This document shows, in pieces, positions 1 through 7,019 of a stretch of DNA of 64,000 nt; position 1 is the stretch's first letter, and every line of letters begins with the position of its first letter. The notes under the pieces are model-generated. The model saw only the letters and a program-made list of their open reading frames with translations, did no database searches and was not told the origin of the DNA. The DNA comes from SZAS-79 sp965279075 (GTDB lineage: Bacteria > Pseudomonadota > Gammaproteobacteria > Burkholderiales > SG8-39), in NCBI GenBank assembly GCA_965279075.1, contig CBDIHI010000010.1, positions 496,001 through 560,000 on the forward strand. The letters run 5' to 3'. The translations under genes were made by a program, and so were the position numbers.

Positions 1-1
1 C

Positions 2-565
2 CGCCAGGGCGGCCTGATCGCCTACCCTACGGATTCCTGCTACGCGCTTGGCTGCCACATCGGCGACAAGGACGCGATGGACCGTCTGCGCGCCGTGCGC
101 GGAATGGACGACAAACGCCACCTTACGCTGATGTGCAGGGATCTTTCGGAGATCGCGACTTATGCGATCGTCGACAACGTGCAGTACCGCCTGCTGAAAG
201 CCGCCACGCCGGGCAGCTATACGTTCATCCTGCGAGCGACCAAGGAAGTCCCGCGGCGCCTCATGCACCCGAAGCGCAAGACCATAGGCGTGCGAGTCCC
301 GCAGCACCCCGTGGCCCATGCGCTGCTGGCGGAACTGGACGAGCCCATGCTGTCGGCTACGCTGCAGCTTCCGGGCGACGAGTCGCCGATGTCCGAGGGC
401 GAAGACATACGCGGGCGGCTCGGCGGGCAGCTCGACCTGGTCCTCGATTCGGGGCACTGCGGCATCGTCCCCAGCACGGTGCTCGACCTGACCGGGGACA
501 CGCCGGTCGTGCTGCGCGTCGGCGGCGGGCCGGTGGAAGCGCTCGGGCTCCAGCCGGTCACCTGA
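2..565 (+). CDS. YciO/Sua5/YrdC-family protein (threonylcarbamoyl-AMP synthase-like), 5' truncated
   Basis: The reading frame is open from the first base, so the true start lies outside the window; an ATG at 77 is internal. The visible 187 codons begin with a GGLIAYPTDSCYALGC segment, the nucleotide/L-threonine binding start of the Sua5/YrdC/YciO fold, followed by a KRHLTLMCRDLSE stretch typical of the YciO branch. YrdC/Sua5 members make threonylcarbamoyl-AMP for the t6A37 modification of tRNA; YciO homologues share the fold but their physiological role is less settled. The length from the YPTDS motif to the stop fits a standalone YciO protein of about 205-210 residues without the extra Sua5 domain. 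It ends 72 nt before the site-2 protease gene. Confidence 0.85.
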   Translation, partial: RQGGLIAYPTDSCYALGCHIGDKDAMDRLRAVRGMDDKRHLTLMCRDLSEIATYAIVDNVQYRLLKAATPGSYTFILRATKEVPRRLMHPKRKTIGVRVPQHPVAHALLAELDEPMLSATLQLPGDESPMSEGEDIRGRLGGQLDLVLDSGHCGIVPSTVLDLTGDTPVVLRVGGGPVEALGLQPVT

Positions 566-637
566 GCAAGTGGCCGTAGGCGAGGGGCAGAGCGGCGGCA
601 TCTGCTAAAATCGCGCCTTCAGGCACCTCCCGCGGCG

Positions 638-1291
638 ATGGAAATCAATCAACTCATCCAAACCATTGCCATCTATGCGCTTCCCGTGCTGTTCGCGATC
701 ACGCTCCACGAGGCCGCCCATGGCTATGTTGCGCGCCACTTCGGCGACATGACGGCATTCGCGCAGCGACGCATCAGCCTCAACCCGCTGCGCCACGTCG
801 ATCCGATAGGAACACTGTTGATCCCGCTGGTGGTCCTCCTTGTTTCCGGGGGGAGGTTCCTTTTCGGCTGGGCGAAGCCGGTGCCGGTGAATTACTCGGC
901 GCTGAGGAAGCCGAGGCAGCACATGGCATGGGTGGCCGCAGCCGGACCGGCGGCCAATCTCGGCATGTCGATCGGCTGGGCCCTGCTGTTGAAGGCGGGC
1001 CTGCTGCTTCCAGAGACCGGCTATTCGGAGCCCATGGTTCGCATGGCGGAGGCCGGCGTGCGGGTGAACCTGATCTTCATGTTCCTGAACCTGCTGCCGA
1101 TCCTGCCCCTGGACGGCGGCAGGATCCTCGCAAGCGCGCTGCCAAGCCGGATGTCATGGCAGTACGCAAAGCTTGAGCCGCTGGGGCTGCCGCTGCTGCT
1201 GGTGCTCGTGATGACCAACATGCTGGATGCCGTCCTCGGGCCGCTGCTGATGTTTTCCGAGTCGCTGATCCATTCGTTCGTGTTCCTCTGA
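638..1291 (+). CDS. Site-2 protease (M50) family membrane metalloprotease
   Basis: A 217-residue polytopic membrane protein. The zinc-binding HExxH motif is HEAAH at residues 24-28 in the first hydrophobic segment, and the third ligand motif LPLDGG is at 156-161, so both catalytic halves of a minimal site-2 protease are present. It has no PDZ domain, unlike RseP further downstream in this window. Members cut substrates within the membrane; the substrate cannot be told from sequence. A TAAAAT sequence at 606-611 could be a -10 box, but no convincing -35 goes with it. trpS follows after 13 nt, and M50-trpS-scpA is a common betaproteobacterial order. Confidence 0.9.
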   Translation: MEINQLIQTIAIYALPVLFAITLHEAAHGYVARHFGDMTAFAQRRISLNPLRHVDPIGTLLIPLVVLLVSGGRFLFGWAKPVPVNYSALRKPRQHMAWVAAAGPAANLGMSIGWALLLKAGLLLPETGYSEPMVRMAEAGVRVNLIFMFLNLLPILPLDGGRILASALPSRMSWQYAKLEPLGLPLLLVLVMTNMLDAVLGPLLMFSESLIHSFVFL

Positions 1292-1304
1292 GGCGCAAAC
1301 CGTA

Positions 1305-2507
1305 ATGTTCGAACCCCGAGTCCTTTCCGGCATGCGTCCCACGGGCGCGCTGCACCTGGGGCACTACCACGGAGTGCTGAAGAACTGGGTGAAGCTGCAG
1401 GCCGAGTACCCGTGCCTGTTCTTCGTGGCCGACTGGCATGCGCTCACCACGAATTACGACGAGCCGGGCACGATAGAGCAGAGCACCTGGGACATGGTGG
1501 TCGACTGGCTGGCTGCGGGGGTCGATCCGGCACAGGCCACGTTGTTCATCCAGTCGCAGGTCCCCGAGCACGCCGAGCTGCACCTGCTGCTGTCGATGAT
1601 CACGCCGCTGGGATGGCTCGAGCGCGTGCCGACCTACAAGGACCAGCAGGAAAAGCTGTCCAACAAGGACCTTTCGACCTACGGGTTCCTCGGGTACCCG
1701 CTGCTCCAGTCGGCCGATATCATGATCTACCGCGCCAACATGGTGCCGGTGGGTGAAGACCAGGTTCCGCACGTCGAATTCACCCGGGAAATCGCACGCC
1801 GGTTCAATCACCTGTACGGGCGAGAGTCCGGGTTCGAGGACAAGGCCAAGGCCGCGGTGAAGAAGATGGGCAGCAAGAAGGCACGTCTCTTCAATGAGTT
1901 GCGGACGCGATATCTGGAGCAGGGCGACGAGGAGGCGCTGGGTTCGGCCCGTGCCCTGCTCGAGGAAACCCAGAACCTGCCCCGTGGCGACCGGGAGCGG
2001 TTGTTCGGCTGGCTGGAGGGGAGCGGCAAGAAGATCCTCGTCGAGCCCGACGCCTTGCTGACCGAGGCTTCGCGATTGCCGGGGCTCGACGGGCAGAAGA
2101 TGTCCAAGTCCTACGGCAACCAGATCACGTTGCGGGAGGACGCTGAATCGGTCGCGAAGAAAATCCGCACGATGCCCACCGATCCCGCGCGGGTGAAGCG
2201 GACGGACCCGGGGAACCCCGACGTGTGCCCGGTATGGCAGCTGCATCTCGTGTATTCCGACGAGGCGAGGAAGGACTGGGTGAGGAAAGGCTGCACGAGC
2301 GCCGGCATCGGTTGCCTTGATTGCAAGCAGCCGGTCATCGAATCGATGCTCGCCGAGCAAGCCCCGATGCGCGAGCGCGCACAGACCTACCTGGACGACC
2401 CGACGCTGGTGAAGAACATCATCGCCGACGGCTGCGAGAAGGCGCGGCGCCTCGCCTCGGAGACCATGCGGGAAGTGCGTGAAGCCATGGGCCTTGCGGG
2501 GAAATGA
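1305..2507 (+). CDS. trpS: Tryptophan--tRNA ligase
   Basis: A 400-residue class I aminoacyl-tRNA synthetase charging tRNA-Trp in the cytosol. The HIGH-type signature is HLGH at residues 17-20 (context TGALHLGHYHG) and the KMSKS loop is exactly KMSKS at 265-269. The protein is about 65 residues longer than E. coli TrpS because of a charged insertion (about residues 175-245, KKMGSKKARLFNELRTRY context) before KMSKS; as far as I recall, beta-proteobacterial TrpS commonly carries this insertion. Its stop is followed one base later by the scpA start, so the two are likely co-translated. Confidence 0.97.
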   Translation: MFEPRVLSGMRPTGALHLGHYHGVLKNWVKLQAEYPCLFFVADWHALTTNYDEPGTIEQSTWDMVVDWLAAGVDPAQATLFIQSQVPEHAELHLLLSMITPLGWLERVPTYKDQQEKLSNKDLSTYGFLGYPLLQSADIMIYRANMVPVGEDQVPHVEFTREIARRFNHLYGRESGFEDKAKAAVKKMGSKKARLFNELRTRYLEQGDEEALGSARALLEETQNLPRGDRERLFGWLEGSGKKILVEPDALLTEASRLPGLDGQKMSKSYGNQITLREDAESVAKKIRTMPTDPARVKRTDPGNPDVCPVWQLHLVYSDEARKDWVRKGCTSAGIGCLDCKQPVIESMLAEQAPMRERAQTYLDDPTLVKNIIADGCEKARRLASETMREVREAMGLAGK

Positions 2508-2508
2508 C

Positions 2509-3357
2509 ATGACCCCGACCGAACAGCAGGGCACTCCCGAGGACCTCCAGGCGGTCGTCGCCGAGGCGACCGATGAAGAGGCGCACGTCGCCAAGATATA
2601 CGGCGAGCGCCTGATCCAGTTGCCGCTTGATCTCTACATCCCGCCGGATGCGCTGTCGGTGTTCCTCGAGGCGTTCGAGGGGCCGCTTGACCTGTTGCTG
2701 TACCTGATCCGCAAGCAGAACCTCGACGTGCTGGACATCGCAATGGCGCCGCTGACGCGCCAGTACCTCGAGTACGTCGATGCCGCGCGGGCAAAGAATC
2801 TCGAGCTGGCGGCCGACTACCTCGTGATGGCGGCGATGCTGATAGAAATCAAGTCGCGCATGCTGCTGCCGCGCCCGCCTTCGGCGGCCGGCGACGAAGA
2901 GGATCCGCGCGCCGAACTCGTCCGCCGCCTGCTCGAGTACGAGCAGATGAAGAAGGCCGCGCAGAAGCTCGACGAACTGCCCCAGGTCGGTCGCGACGTC
3001 ATGGCGGTCGCCGTCTGGATCGAGCGGACCGTGGTCGACCAGCTCCCTGACGTGAATCCGCAGGACCTCGCCGAGGCTTGGCGTTCCCTCCTGAACCGGG
3101 CGCGCCTTTCCGCGCACCACCACGTCACGCGCGACGGGTTGTCCGTGCGCGAGCACATGACGCTCATCCTCAGGAGGCTGAACGAGGCAGGCATGCGGGA
3201 GTTCAGCGAGCTTTTCGACACCTCCAAGGGCGTACCCCTGCTGGTGGTCACGTTCATCGCGATGCTCGAGCTCACGCGCGAATCGCTGATCGAAGTGACC
3301 CAGTCCGAATGCTTTGCCCCGATTTACGTAAAATTGGCCCATGCTCAATCCCACTGA
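2509..3357 (+). CDS. scpA: Segregation and condensation protein A
   Basis: ScpA is the kleisin subunit of the Smc-ScpAB condensin, bridging the Smc heads; smc itself lies in this window at 20.5 kb. The N-terminal kleisin helices contain FEGPLDLLLYLIRKQNLD near residues 56-73 and the conserved AADYLVMAAMLIEIKSRMLL segment near 101-120. I place the start at the ATG at 2509, one base after the trpS stop, rather than an in-frame ATG at 2479 inside trpS, because it gives a normal N-terminus and tight coupling. Length is 282 residues. The 3' end overlaps scpB by 17 nt. Confidence 0.95.
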   Translation: MTPTEQQGTPEDLQAVVAEATDEEAHVAKIYGERLIQLPLDLYIPPDALSVFLEAFEGPLDLLLYLIRKQNLDVLDIAMAPLTRQYLEYVDAARAKNLELAADYLVMAAMLIEIKSRMLLPRPPSAAGDEEDPRAELVRRLLEYEQMKKAAQKLDELPQVGRDVMAVAVWIERTVVDQLPDVNPQDLAEAWRSLLNRARLSAHHHVTRDGLSVREHMTLILRRLNEAGMREFSELFDTSKGVPLLVVTFIAMLELTRESLIEVTQSECFAPIYVKLAHAQSH

Positions 3358-4027
3358 AGCCAAACGCATCATCGAAGCGGCGCTGCTCGCGTCGCAGGAG
3401 CCGGTGTCGCTGCACGGCATCCGCAAAGTGCTCGACGAGGACATCGGCGCCGACACGCTTCGCCGCCTGCTTGGCGAGTTGCGCGAGGAGTGGTCGGGTC
3501 GCTCGGTCGAGCTGGTGAACCTCGCCACGGGGTGGCGATTCCAGACCCGGCCGGAGTTCCAGAAATTCGTCGAGCGGCTGAGCCCGGAAAAGCCGCCGAA
3601 ATATTCGCGTGCGGTCATGGAAACATTGGCGATCATCGCCTATCGCCAGCCGGTGACGCGCGGCGACATCGAGGACATCCGGGGCGTGGCAGTGTCCGCG
3701 CAGATCATGCAATCGCTTGAGAATCGCGGATGGATCGACGTCGTCGGCCACCGGGAGGCGCCGGGCCGGCCGGCGCTGTATGCCACCACGAAGTCCTTCC
3801 TCGACGACCTGGGCCTGCGCTCGCTGCAGGAACTGCCCCCGCTCGAGGAAGTCGCCAGGACACTTCCCCTTGAGCCCACGCCCCCCGCAGAAACCCCAAT
3901 CGAAGCCGAGTCCGCAGAAGCCGTCGTCGAAACCGGGCCGGCAGGTACCCCGGCCGAAGTCGGCGAAGCCGAACTCCCCGATCCGTCCGCCGAGGCGGGC
4001 GTCGGCAGCGTCCAAACGCCAGGCTGA
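3341..4027 (+). CDS. scpB: Segregation and condensation protein B
   Basis: ScpB is the winged-helix dimer that binds ScpA in the Smc-ScpAB chromosome condensation complex. The 228-residue product carries two winged-helix domains, with the typical KYSRAVMETLAIIAYRQPVT segment near residues 88-107 and the FLDDLGLRSLQELPPLEE end of the core near 150-167. After this point the protein has an acidic Ala/Pro/Glu tail of about 55 residues. That tail lies over the out-of-frame beginning of rluB, and its codons have more A/T-ending third positions than expected, so it may be the less constrained of the two frames. Confidence 0.95.
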   Translation: MLNPTEAKRIIEAALLASQEPVSLHGIRKVLDEDIGADTLRRLLGELREEWSGRSVELVNLATGWRFQTRPEFQKFVERLSPEKPPKYSRAVMETLAIIAYRQPVTRGDIEDIRGVAVSAQIMQSLENRGWIDVVGHREAPGRPALYATTKSFLDDLGLRSLQELPPLEEVARTLPLEPTPPAETPIEAESAEAVVETGPAGTPAEVGEAELPDPSAEAGVGSVQTPG

Positions 4028-4844
4028 AGCCCGGGAGGAGGGCTCTGTATCCCGCACCCAGGGTGCGGTGCACCGCCACGCTGCCGAGTCGCTGCCGGCC
4101 GAGCCGGCCCGGCTGCAGAAGCTGCTGGCCCAGGCCGGGTTCGGTTCCCGGCGCGAGATCGAGGACTGGATCACCGCCGGGCGCCTGACGCTGAACGGGC
4201 GGCTGGCCCAGCTCGGCAATCGCGCCACGGTCCGGGACAAGATCGAACTGGACGGCAAGCCGCTGGCGTTCGAGCGCGCCTCCGACGATCTGCGCGTGCT
4301 CATCTACCACAAGCCGGAAGGCGAGCTGGTATCGCGCAGCGACCCCAAGGGCCGGCCTACGGTGTTCGCCAACCTGCCCAGGATCCGCGGGGCCAAGTGG
4401 ATGTCGATCGGTCGCCTGGACTTCAACACCAGCGGCCTGCTGCTGTTCACCAACTCGGGCGAGCTCGCCAACGGGATGATGCATCCCAGCTCCGAGATCG
4501 AACGGGAGTACGCGGTGCGGGTCTTCGGCGGCCTTTCCGACGAGGAGATCGGGCGGCTCCAGTCCGGCATCCCCTTGGGCGACGGGCCGGCGGCTTTCGG
4601 CAAGGTGATGCCGGCCGGCGGGGACGGGTCCAACCGGTGGTACCGGGTGACGCTGAAGGAGGGGCGCAACCGCGAGGTCCGGCGCCTGATGGAGGCGCTG
4701 GGCAAGCAGGTCAGCCGCCTCATGCGCCTGCGTTACGGCCCGGTCGTCCTGCCGGAGGACGTCAAGCCCGGCGAGTGGCGCGAGCTGGAAGCGGGTGCAG
4801 TCGCCGAATTGACCCGTCAGCTGGGGCTCGGGCGTCCTGCCTGA
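3870..4844 (+). CDS. rluB: 23S rRNA pseudouridine(2605) synthase RluB
   Basis: RluB converts U2605 of 23S rRNA to pseudouridine. It has an S4 RNA-binding domain (RLQKLLAQAGFGSRREIEDW segment, about residues 80-140) followed by the RsuA/RluB/E/F catalytic domain with the GRLDFNTSGLLLFTNSG motif; the catalytic Asp is residue 184 in this numbering. No ATG lies near the S4 domain. I chose the TTG at 3870 because an AGGA sits about 9 nt upstream and because the frame from there on encodes a Pro/Lys/Arg-rich extension with high GC3, as found in related RluB proteins. A GTG at 4068 is the main alternative. This start makes a 158-nt out-of-frame overlap with scpB. Confidence 0.85.
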   Translation: MSPRPPQKPQSKPSPQKPSSKPGRQVPRPKSAKPNSPIRPPRRASAASKRQAEAREEGSVSRTQGAVHRHAAESLPAEPARLQKLLAQAGFGSRREIEDWITAGRLTLNGRLAQLGNRATVRDKIELDGKPLAFERASDDLRVLIYHKPEGELVSRSDPKGRPTVFANLPRIRGAKWMSIGRLDFNTSGLLLFTNSGELANGMMHPSSEIEREYAVRVFGGLSDEEIGRLQSGIPLGDGPAAFGKVMPAGGDGSNRWYRVTLKEGRNREVRRLMEALGKQVSRLMRLRYGPVVLPEDVKPGEWRELEAGAVAELTRQLGLGRPA

Positions 4845-4860
4845 GGGGCCGCCGGGGAGG

Positions 4861-4889
4861 TTGCCCGGGAACCCGGAATACGTTATAAT
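4861..4889 (+). promoter_or_regulatory. Sigma70-type promoter of the rimP-nusA-infB operon
   Basis: TTGCCC (4861-4866), a 17-nt spacer and a perfect TATAAT (4884-4889). Transcription would start near 4896, at the first of two direct repeats and about 140 nt before the rimP GTG. This is the best promoter match seen in the first 11 kb. Confidence 0.75.
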
Positions 4890-4895
4890 TCCAAT

Positions 4896-4933
4896 GATTT
4901 AATGCAAGACACGCAGGATTTAATGCAGGACAC
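4896..4933 (+). repeat. Two 17-nt direct repeats with a 21-nt period in the rimP leader
   Basis: GATTTAATGCAAGACAC at 4896-4912 and GATTTAATGCAGGACAC at 4917-4933 match at 16 of 17 positions and are separated by GCAG. They lie at the predicted 5' end of the transcript, just before the attenuator-like hairpin. Function is unknown. They could be a recent tandem duplication, a protein-binding site or part of a leader ORF. Confidence 0.8.
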
Positions 4934-5036
4934 TAATCAAGTGGGCTTTTCAGCCCATTTTTTATTTGCGGGGCCCGAATTTCCGGGGTGGATCCGGTTT
5001 CCGGCCGGTATGGCGATGAAGGTGCGGCGGCAATAG
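4902..5036 (+). CDS. Candidate leader ORF upstream of rimP (44 codons)
   Basis: An ATG at 4902 inside the first direct repeat opens a 44-codon frame that reads through both repeats (MQDTQDLMQDT), across the T-rich hairpin and on to a TAG at 5034-5036. That TAG shares its last base with the GTG start of rimP (TAGTG). No good ribosome binding site is visible for the 4902 ATG. I know of no similar peptide. It may be a chance frame, but the stop-start overlap is what translational coupling would look like. Confidence 0.25.
   Translation: MQDTQDLMQDTNQVGFSAHFLFAGPEFPGWIRFPAGMAMKVRRQ
4939..4963 (+). terminator. Hairpin with T-run in the rimP leader (attenuator candidate)
   Basis: TGGGCT (4942-4947), loop TTTC, AGCCCA (4952-4957), followed by TTTTTT (4958-4963); the stem can extend by A-T and G-U pairs to 4939. 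It sits downstream of the operon promoter and upstream of rimP, so it would act inside the transcript. Known biology: in E. coli NusA autoregulates this operon through leader termination, so an attenuator here is plausible. Confidence 0.7.
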
Positions 5037-5488
5037 TGCTTAAAGGACCCTTGGCAGGCAGAGTCGAACCCACCCTTGCGGGCCTGGGTTATGAGCTGGT
5101 GGACGCCCAGGCGTCGAACCACGGGCGGTTCCTGCGCATTTTCATCGACAAGCCGGAAGGCATCACCGTGGACGACTGCGCGGACGTGAGCCGGCACCTG
5201 TCCCGGGTTTTCGCCGTTGAAGGCGTGGATTACGAAAGGCTTGAAGTGTCGTCGCCGGGGCTGGACCGGCCCTTGAGGAAGCGCTCGGATTTCGAGCGCT
5301 TCGCCGGTCAGAAGGCGGACGTAAGGATGATGCAGCCGGGTGCGAATGGTCGCAAACGGTTCATCGGGGTGCTGCAAGGGGTCGCGGAAAGCGCGGCCGG
5401 CGCGGTCGTTTCGATGGAAGTGGATGGCGCAGTGGTTGCGCTGGAACTCGAGGGTGTGGAGCGGGCGAAGCTCGTTCCAGACCTGTAA
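5036..5488 (+). CDS. rimP: Ribosome maturation factor RimP
   Basis: RimP assists maturation of the 30S subunit. The product has the two-domain RimP pattern: an N-terminal part with EPTLAGLGYELVDAQ, a central EVSSPGLDRPLRKRSDFERF motif, and a C-terminal SH3-like half ending ERAKLVPDL. I place the start at GTG 5036, which gives 150 residues, the usual family length; GAAGGTG lies about 11 nt upstream. An in-frame GTG at 4988 would add 16 residues with no family support. It is the first gene of rimP-nusA-infB-rbfA-truB, and nusA follows after 20 nt. Confidence 0.93.
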   Translation: MLKGPLAGRVEPTLAGLGYELVDAQASNHGRFLRIFIDKPEGITVDDCADVSRHLSRVFAVEGVDYERLEVSSPGLDRPLRKRSDFERFAGQKADVRMMQPGANGRKRFIGVLQGVAESAAGAVVSMEVDGAVVALELEGVERAKLVPDL

Positions 5489-5508
5489 GCAAAGGTGGGA
5501 GTCTAGAG

Positions 5509-7017
5509 ATGAGCCGGGAAATTCTGCTGCTGGTGGACGCGCTGGCGCGCGAAAAAAACGTCAATCGCGACACCGTGTTCGCCGCGCTTGAGATGGCGAT
5601 CGCCTCGGCGACCAAGAAGCGGTTCACCGACGATGCCGACGTCAGGGTGGCGATCGACCGCGAGACCGGCGGCTACGAGGCTTTCCGGCGCTGGCACATC
5701 GTGCCGGACGACACCGCAGAGTACAACACCGCGAACATGACCTCGCTCGAGGAGGCGCTGGAGAAGCGCGTCGACGCGAAGATGGACGAGTACATCGAGG
5801 AGCCGCTCGAGGCCGTCGAGTTCGGGCGCATCGGCGCGCAGACCGCCAAGCAGGTGATCCTGCAGCGCATCCGCGACGCAGAGCGCGAGCAGATCCTGAA
5901 CGATTTCCTGTCGCGCGGCGACGAGCTCGTGACCGGCACCGTCAAGCGCATGGAGCGAGGCAGTGCCATCGTCGAGTCCGGGCGCCTCGAGGCGATGCTG
6001 CCCCGTGAGTACATGATCCCCAAGGAAAACCTGCGCGTCGGCGATCGCGTCCGTGCCTGGGTGAAGCAGATCGACCGCTCCGCCCGCGGCCCGCAACTGA
6101 TCCTCTCCCGCACCGCGCCCGAATTCATCATGAAGCTGTTCGAGCTCGAGGTGCCCGAGATCGAGGAAGGCCTGCTCGAGATCAAGTCGGCGGCCCGTGA
6201 TCCCGGCGTGCGCGCGAAGATCGGCGTGCACACCAACGACCGCCGCATCGACCCGATCGGCACCTGCGTCGGCATGCGCGGCTCGCGCGTCCAGGCCGTC
6301 ACCCAGGAGCTGGCGGGTGAGCGCGTAGACATCGTGCTGTGGTCCGCCGACCCGGCGCAGTTCGTGATCGGGGCGCTGGCCCCGGCCGAGGTGACTTCGA
6401 TCGTCGTCGACGAGGAAAAGCACAGCATGGACGTCGTGGTCGACGAGGAGAACCTCGCGATCGCGATCGGCCGCAGCGGACAGAACGTGCGCCTCGCTTC
6501 TGAGCTCACCGGCTGGACGCTCAACCTGATGACCCAGGAAGAGTCCGAGAAGAAGCAGCAGGAAGAGGGCCAGAGCATCAAGGAGCTCTTCATGGCGAAG
6601 ATCGACGTCGACGAGGAAGTCGCGGAGATCCTGATCCAGGAGGGCTTCTCGACCCTCGAGGAGATTGCCTACGTGCCGATCACCGAGATGATGGAGATCG
6701 ACGCGTTCGACGAGGACACCGTGAACGAGCTGCGCAGTCGCGCCCGTAACGCGCTGCTGGTGCAGGCGATCGCGAGCGAGGAGAAGGTCCAGGGTGTGGA
6801 CCAGAACCTGCTGAAGCTCGAGGGCATGGACACGGCGCTGGCCGCGAAGCTTGCCGAGGGTGGAGTAAAGACCCGCGACGACCTCGCGGACCTCGCGGTC
6901 GATGAACTGTCGGAGATGACCGGGATCGACGAAGAGCGGGCCAAGAGCCTGATCATGACCGCGCGTGCGCACTGGTTCGCTGAAGAACCCGTGGCGGTGC
7001 AGAAGGAGGCGTCATAA
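5509..7017 (+). CDS. nusA: Transcription termination/antitermination factor NusA
   Basis: NusA binds RNA polymerase and nascent RNA and modulates pausing, termination and antitermination. The 502-residue protein has the N-terminal polymerase-binding domain (MSREILLLVDALAREKNV), an S1 domain (about 135-200, VTGTVKRMERGSAIVE), two KH domains (about 205-345, including RSGQNVRLASELTGW), and two C-terminal acidic repeats (about 365-495) as in proteobacterial NusA. The start ATG is preceded by AAGGTGGGA. infB begins two bases after its stop. It likely feeds back on its own operon through the leader hairpin. Confidence 0.97.
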   Translation: MSREILLLVDALAREKNVNRDTVFAALEMAIASATKKRFTDDADVRVAIDRETGGYEAFRRWHIVPDDTAEYNTANMTSLEEALEKRVDAKMDEYIEEPLEAVEFGRIGAQTAKQVILQRIRDAEREQILNDFLSRGDELVTGTVKRMERGSAIVESGRLEAMLPREYMIPKENLRVGDRVRAWVKQIDRSARGPQLILSRTAPEFIMKLFELEVPEIEEGLLEIKSAARDPGVRAKIGVHTNDRRIDPIGTCVGMRGSRVQAVTQELAGERVDIVLWSADPAQFVIGALAPAEVTSIVVDEEKHSMDVVVDEENLAIAIGRSGQNVRLASELTGWTLNLMTQEESEKKQQEEGQSIKELFMAKIDVDEEVAEILIQEGFSTLEEIAYVPITEMMEIDAFDEDTVNELRSRARNALLVQAIASEEKVQGVDQNLLKLEGMDTALAAKLAEGGVKTRDDLADLAVDELSEMTGIDEERAKSLIMTARAHWFAEEPVAVQKEAS

Positions 7018-7019
7018 TC

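Noticed and set aside
5503..6972. Long minus-strand frame opposite nusA (489 codons), and similar ones opposite pnp, trpS and ligA
   Set aside because: These are shadow frames produced by high GC3 codon use on the other strand.
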